From SLFT01 sp964493075 (GTDB lineage: Bacteria; Hydrogenedentota; Hydrogenedentia; Hydrogenedentales; CAITNO01): 9,181 bases of DNA. The DNA lies in assembly GCA_964493075.1 (NCBI GenBank), contig CAZBNU010000167.1:1-9181 (forward strand), written 5' to 3'. The notes beneath the pieces were generated by a model, which saw only the letters and a list, made by a program, of their open reading frames with translations, did not search any database and was not told the DNA's origin. A program made the translations under genes and the position numbers. Within the stretch, counting starts at the first letter, position 1; each line of letters starts with the position of its first letter. Positions 7,833 to 9,181 of this stretch are shown here, one piece after another.

Positions 7833-7932
7833 NNNNNNNNNNNNNNNNNNNNNNNNNNNNNNNNNNNNNNNNNNNNNNNNNNNNNNNNNNNNNNNNNNNN
7901 NNNNNNNNNNNNNNNNNNNNNNNNNNNNNNNN
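7833..7932. other. assembly gap of 100 N
   Basis: Exactly 100 consecutive N interrupt the large minus-strand gene. This round number is the usual scaffolding placeholder, so the real missing length is unknown. Both flanks end on whole codons of their frames (58 codons after the start on one side, 16 before Met 7784 on the other). Confidence 0.97.
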
Positions 7933-8106
7933 CATCACCGCAGGGCCATACAACAGTTCTGTGCCCATAATGGCGGAGCGGTCTGTCTTGAGTGCATTGA
8001 GATACGCTTTTCCAGCATAGACGCCACCAAGAAAAAGGAGCAGGATAATCACACAGTCTTTCCAGCGATTGAGACGGCTTTCAGGAATTGAATTCAGAGT
8101 ACTCAT
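7933..8106 (-). CDS. N-terminal piece of the large membrane/TPR protein (3' side lost in assembly gap)
   Basis: Fifty-eight codons run from ATG at 8106 to the gap edge. The ATG overlaps the stop of the SGNH gene (ATGA at 8106-8103). There is only a weak Shine-Dalgarno match (CAGG) before it, so translation probably depends on coupling. The peptide has a basic N-terminus (ESRLNRWKD) followed by one membrane segment at about residues 18-38 (VIILLLFLGGVYAG), then a polar stretch ending YGPAVM. This is a signal-anchor or first membrane helix with the N-terminus inside. No stop is met before the gap, and the same strand is open on the far side, so this and the 3948-7832 part are most simply one gene of at least 1352 codons plus the missing bases. 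The frame mismatch across the gap is explained by its arbitrary length. Confidence 0.75.
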
Positions 8107-9181
8107 GGCTGGCCTGTTTGGTCAATCTTCCGGATGGCCTGCTCAAATGCCGCCACCACAATTTCCCGACCTTCTTCTGTGATGTGACAACGATCATTTA
8201 AAAACATCTCGCCCGGAACCCCATTGGGCTCAGCCGCCATAATCAACTGCTCGCCTTCAATCAACGGCAGGTCATACTTTTCCGCAATCTCCCGGATAAT
8301 ATTGTTTTCCGTATCTGAAGCCTGGTGCCGCTTGGAATGTGAAAGGATACTGCGGGCCAGTTCCATTCCCTCTTCATATTCGCCCGTGGCATACAGCTGC
8401 CGTATGTGTTTTTTTTCTTCCGAAAACTTGGCGGAAAGGTCTGGTTCCCAGAGGTTTGTAGCTACCGTACTGATAATGACCTGTACAGTCCTTTCCTGCA
8501 ATGCCGACACCATAGCCTCGAGATTCTGCTTATACAACTCCATCCGCTCTGCAATTTCCTCATCGCTAAACTCATAGGATCCGGCAGCGCCATAATCCAC
8601 CTCAGCAGGCAATTCCGCAAAACTTGCGTGCCCGGTACGCCATGCAAGATCAAGGGAAACCCAAAAATCCCGCGCCATGCGCAGCATTGCCAGTGAATAG
8701 GCCACTTTTTGTGCCGGAAGTTTTTCAAGGTTCGTGATGGTCTGATGCTTAATCTCTTCAAACTCGTTATGGCCCGCATAAATCAAAACCATATCGGGCT
8801 CATATTCCAGAATTTCCGGAATCATAATGCGAAGCCGGTGCGAACCATAAGCAAGCCCCCCCATATTGATGATCTTGAACCGGCGCTGTTCTCCGGGGGT
8901 GTTGTTCAATCTGTTTTCCATCATTCCCAATTGCCAGTTCATATAGTTGACATTGGAACCGCCAAGAATAAATATGCGGTATTCCTCTTTGGGCTTTGGC
9001 ATTTTGAAGGATTGCCGCTGAAAAGACACCAGCTTTTCCGGACGCGTTATCATCGTATTGCGCGCAATGCCAGCAGGCACGAATACACGGCTGTCCTCAT
9101 TGAATCCCCAGCCGTAATCCAACGTCAACGGCGGACGCCACAGTTCCATAAGACGGCAACACCCCTCCACACCACACAGCA
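8103..9181 (-). CDS. SGNH/GDSL hydrolase of the GHNEF type (5' end beyond the window)
   Basis: The frame is open to the right edge. The first possible start is GTG at 9170, but codons before it (L-C-G) continue the frame, so the gene probably starts outside, likely with a signal or membrane anchor. Numbering from 9170, all four SGNH blocks are present: FILGGSNVNY at 67-76 (nucleophile Ser72), NMGGLAYG at 102-109 (oxyanion Gly), YAGHNEFEE at 131-139 (Asn135), and NDRCHIT at 325-331 (Asp326/His329). The enzyme should therefore be active, cleaving or transferring an ester-linked acyl group; the substrate is unknown. Relatives with the GHNEF motif often contain TPRs between blocks III and V; here only one short helix pair (ATGEYEEGMELARSIL, 261-276) occupies that place. 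Its stop overlaps the start of the membrane/TPR gene by 4 nt (ATGA), implying co-translation and a shared pathway, perhaps at the cell envelope. Confidence 0.92.
   Translation of the reverse strand, partial: LCGVEGCCRLMELWRPPLTLDYGWGFNEDSRVFVPAGIARNTMITRPEKLVSFQRQSFKMPKPKEEYRIFILGGSNVNYMNWQLGMMENRLNNTPGEQRRFKIINMGGLAYGSHRLRIMIPEILEYEPDMVLIYAGHNEFEEIKHQTITNLEKLPAQKVAYSLAMLRMARDFWVSLDLAWRTGHASFAELPAEVDYGAAGSYEFSDEEIAERMELYKQNLEAMVSALQERTVQVIISTVATNLWEPDLSAKFSEEKKHIRQLYATGEYEEGMELARSILSHSKRHQASDTENNIIREIAEKYDLPLIEGEQLIMAAEPNGVPGEMFLNDRCHITEEGREIVVAAFEQAIRKIDQTGQP

Overview
The window reads as a piece of a bacterial genome assembled from short reads, most likely a metagenome bin: it contains a run of exactly 100 N (7833-7932), the usual placeholder for a gap of unknown size. 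Moderate GC, AAGGA-type ribosome binding sites, a periplasmic sugar-binding-type protein, a TIM-barrel glycosidase-like protein with added sandwich and helical parts, and a giant membrane/TPR protein next to an SGNH hydrolase together suggest an environmental Gram-negative lineage of the Planctomycetes / Lentisphaerae / Hydrogenedentes kind. That assignment is an impression from gene style; there is no rRNA or marker gene here to prove it.

Plus strand, 1-3915. A reading frame entering from the left edge may end at 65 and overlap (ATGA) the start of a periplasmic substrate-binding protein of the sugar ABC transporter type (62-1039). The next gene, a 753-residue glycoside-hydrolase-like protein (984-3245), starts 56 nt inside the binding-protein gene, so the two are very probably co-translated. 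After an 82-nt gap comes a TetR-type repressor (3328-3915). No ABC permease or ATPase gene is in view. The binding protein keeps its fold motifs but appears to have lost several usual sugar-contacting residues. The barrel protein lacks the Asp-Glu-Pro expected at the acid/base position and has no visible signal peptide. Both could be repurposed relatives of sugar-handling proteins.

Minus strand, 9181-3948. An SGNH/GDSL hydrolase, cut by the right edge, is followed with a 4-nt ATGA overlap by one very large membrane protein gene interrupted by the assembly gap. That gene has an N-terminal membrane segment (7933-8106 piece), then beyond the gap four more membrane segments, a probable beta-rich extracytoplasmic domain, and a long helical array. 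The array is a higher-order tandem repeat: tryptophans recur every 173-174 residues, each followed 18 residues later by a glycine in the first four copies, so about five modules of roughly five TPR-like hairpins each are stacked end to end. SGNH hydrolases with the same GHNEF signature often carry TPRs in the same chain; here the TPR part seems to have moved to a coupled membrane partner. This SGNH + membrane/TPR pair is the most interesting candidate system in the window.

The two transcription units converge with only 32 nt (3916-3947) between their stop codons. No RNA genes, insertion sequences or CRISPR arrays were seen.
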